A stretch of DNA of 64,000 bases from Svornostia abyssi (GTDB lineage Bacteria; Actinomycetota; Thermoleophilia; Solirubrobacterales; Solirubrobacteraceae), in NCBI GenBank assembly GCA_024666565.1, contig CP088295.1:1860001-1924000 (forward strand), read 5' to 3'. Under the pieces are notes generated by a model, which did no database searches, was not told the origin of the DNA, and was given only the letters and a program-made list of their open reading frames with translations. Positions 63,585-64,000 of this stretch are shown here, piece after piece. Within the stretch, counting starts at the first letter, position 1, and every line of letters starts with the position of its first letter. A program made the translations under genes and the position numbers.

Positions 63585-64000
63585 TCAGGCCTCCGGCGGC
63601 GTGCCGTGGCGCAGCGGGATGGTCGTGCGCCCGTTGCACCGCTCGATCGTGCCACCGACGGTCATGCGGATCTTCAGCTTGGCCTGGCGGCCGCGGAAGT
63701 CCATCGTCGTGGTCACAGACCCGGAGCGGCCGTCGGACGCCTCGTCGTAGGTCTGCGTCAGCACGAGTCCGGCGGGGATCCGCTGCCGGCGGGGGAACGC
63801 CTTGCCGCCGGTGAACGCGCGGTCGTAGGTCTCGCGGGTCTCGCGGTTGTAACAGGCCACGAGCACCGTGTAGCTCACGGCGCTGACGACGCGCGAGCGG
63901 AGCTTGAAGAGCCCGAGCTCGTCGGTCGGGGCGCAGCCCAGCTCGGGCTCGCAGGCCTGGCTGGTGATCGTGCCGCCCCAGGAGCCGTCGCGGGGGATGA
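63585..64000 (-). CDS. Hypothetical protein, C-terminal part (5' end outside window)
   Basis: The minus-strand frame is open to the window edge. It reads IPRDGSWGGTITSQACEPEL and on to LFKLRSRVVSAVSYTVLVAC. It continues with YNRETRETYDRAF and GSVTTTMDFRGRQAKLKI, ending RHGTPPEA. At least three Cys and beta-rich sequence suggest an exported protein of unknown family. GTG at 63878 is in frame but need not be the start. Confidence 0.55.
   Translation of the reverse strand, partial: IPRDGSWGGTITSQACEPELGCAPTDELGLFKLRSRVVSAVSYTVLVACYNRETRETYDRAFTGGKAFPRRQRIPAGLVLTQTYDEASDGRSGSVTTTMDFRGRQAKLKIRMTVGGTIERCNGRTTIPLRHGTPPEA

Overview
The window looks like chromosomal DNA of a high-GC actinobacterium. 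It has very GC-rich codons, GTG starts, DUF2510/DUF4870 and CSLREA proteins, and many Sec-exported proteins that end in the same basic, Arg/Lys-rich C-terminal module. That combination suggests class Thermoleophilia (Solirubrobacterales-like). This is inference from protein style, not a phylogeny. No RNA genes, transposases, integrases or CRISPR arrays were seen. No gene-free stretch exceeds about 170 bases.

Layout. 1-719: 3' end of a Glu/Leu dehydrogenase gene. 844-35988: a 35-kb surface-glycan locus made of converging and diverging operons with 4-base ATGA/GTGA overlaps. It encodes nonulosonate synthesis and activation (NeuB, NeuA, a HAD phosphatase candidate), a transketolase and a nucleotidyltransferase, an epimerase, and a nucleotide-sugar dehydrogenase. 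It also encodes a KpsS-like transferase, several glycosyltransferases, FkbM-type methyltransferases, and APS kinase plus three sulfotransferase domains. Export and assembly are represented by an ABC-2 permease with a degenerate ATPase and a WecA-ligase-TPR fusion, and there is a secreted glycosidase. The inferred product is a sulfated, methylated, nonulosonate-containing capsule or wall glycan. The locus is bracketed by an imperfect 81-base direct repeat (716-796 and 36055-36135).

36055-39024: small secreted, hypothetical and DUF4870 genes, then an RTX-type secreted protein whose ribosome-binding site lies in a hairpin. 39028-45740: a three-gene transglutaminase / circularly permuted ATP-grasp plus alpha-E / transglutaminase-DUF2126 operon, a predicted peptide-ligation system. 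45840-59077: mostly exported beta-helix, beta-propeller, RTX, Fn3 and NHL proteins, plus an AsnC regulator and an HtrA-like protease. 59109-63539: a methyltransferase, a TetR regulator with an inverted-repeat operator candidate, and a divergent pair (AttH/CrtC-like exported protein and Tat-signal FAD oxidoreductase). The window ends in a partial minus-strand gene.

Quality warning. Eleven otherwise good genes carry twelve single-step frame breaks. Four lie in G or C runs of 6-8. Eight lie in the identical heptamer GCCCGGC, and removing one C there (leaving palindromic GCCGGC) restores the frame. I treat these as probable sequence errors and annotate the genes across the breaks.
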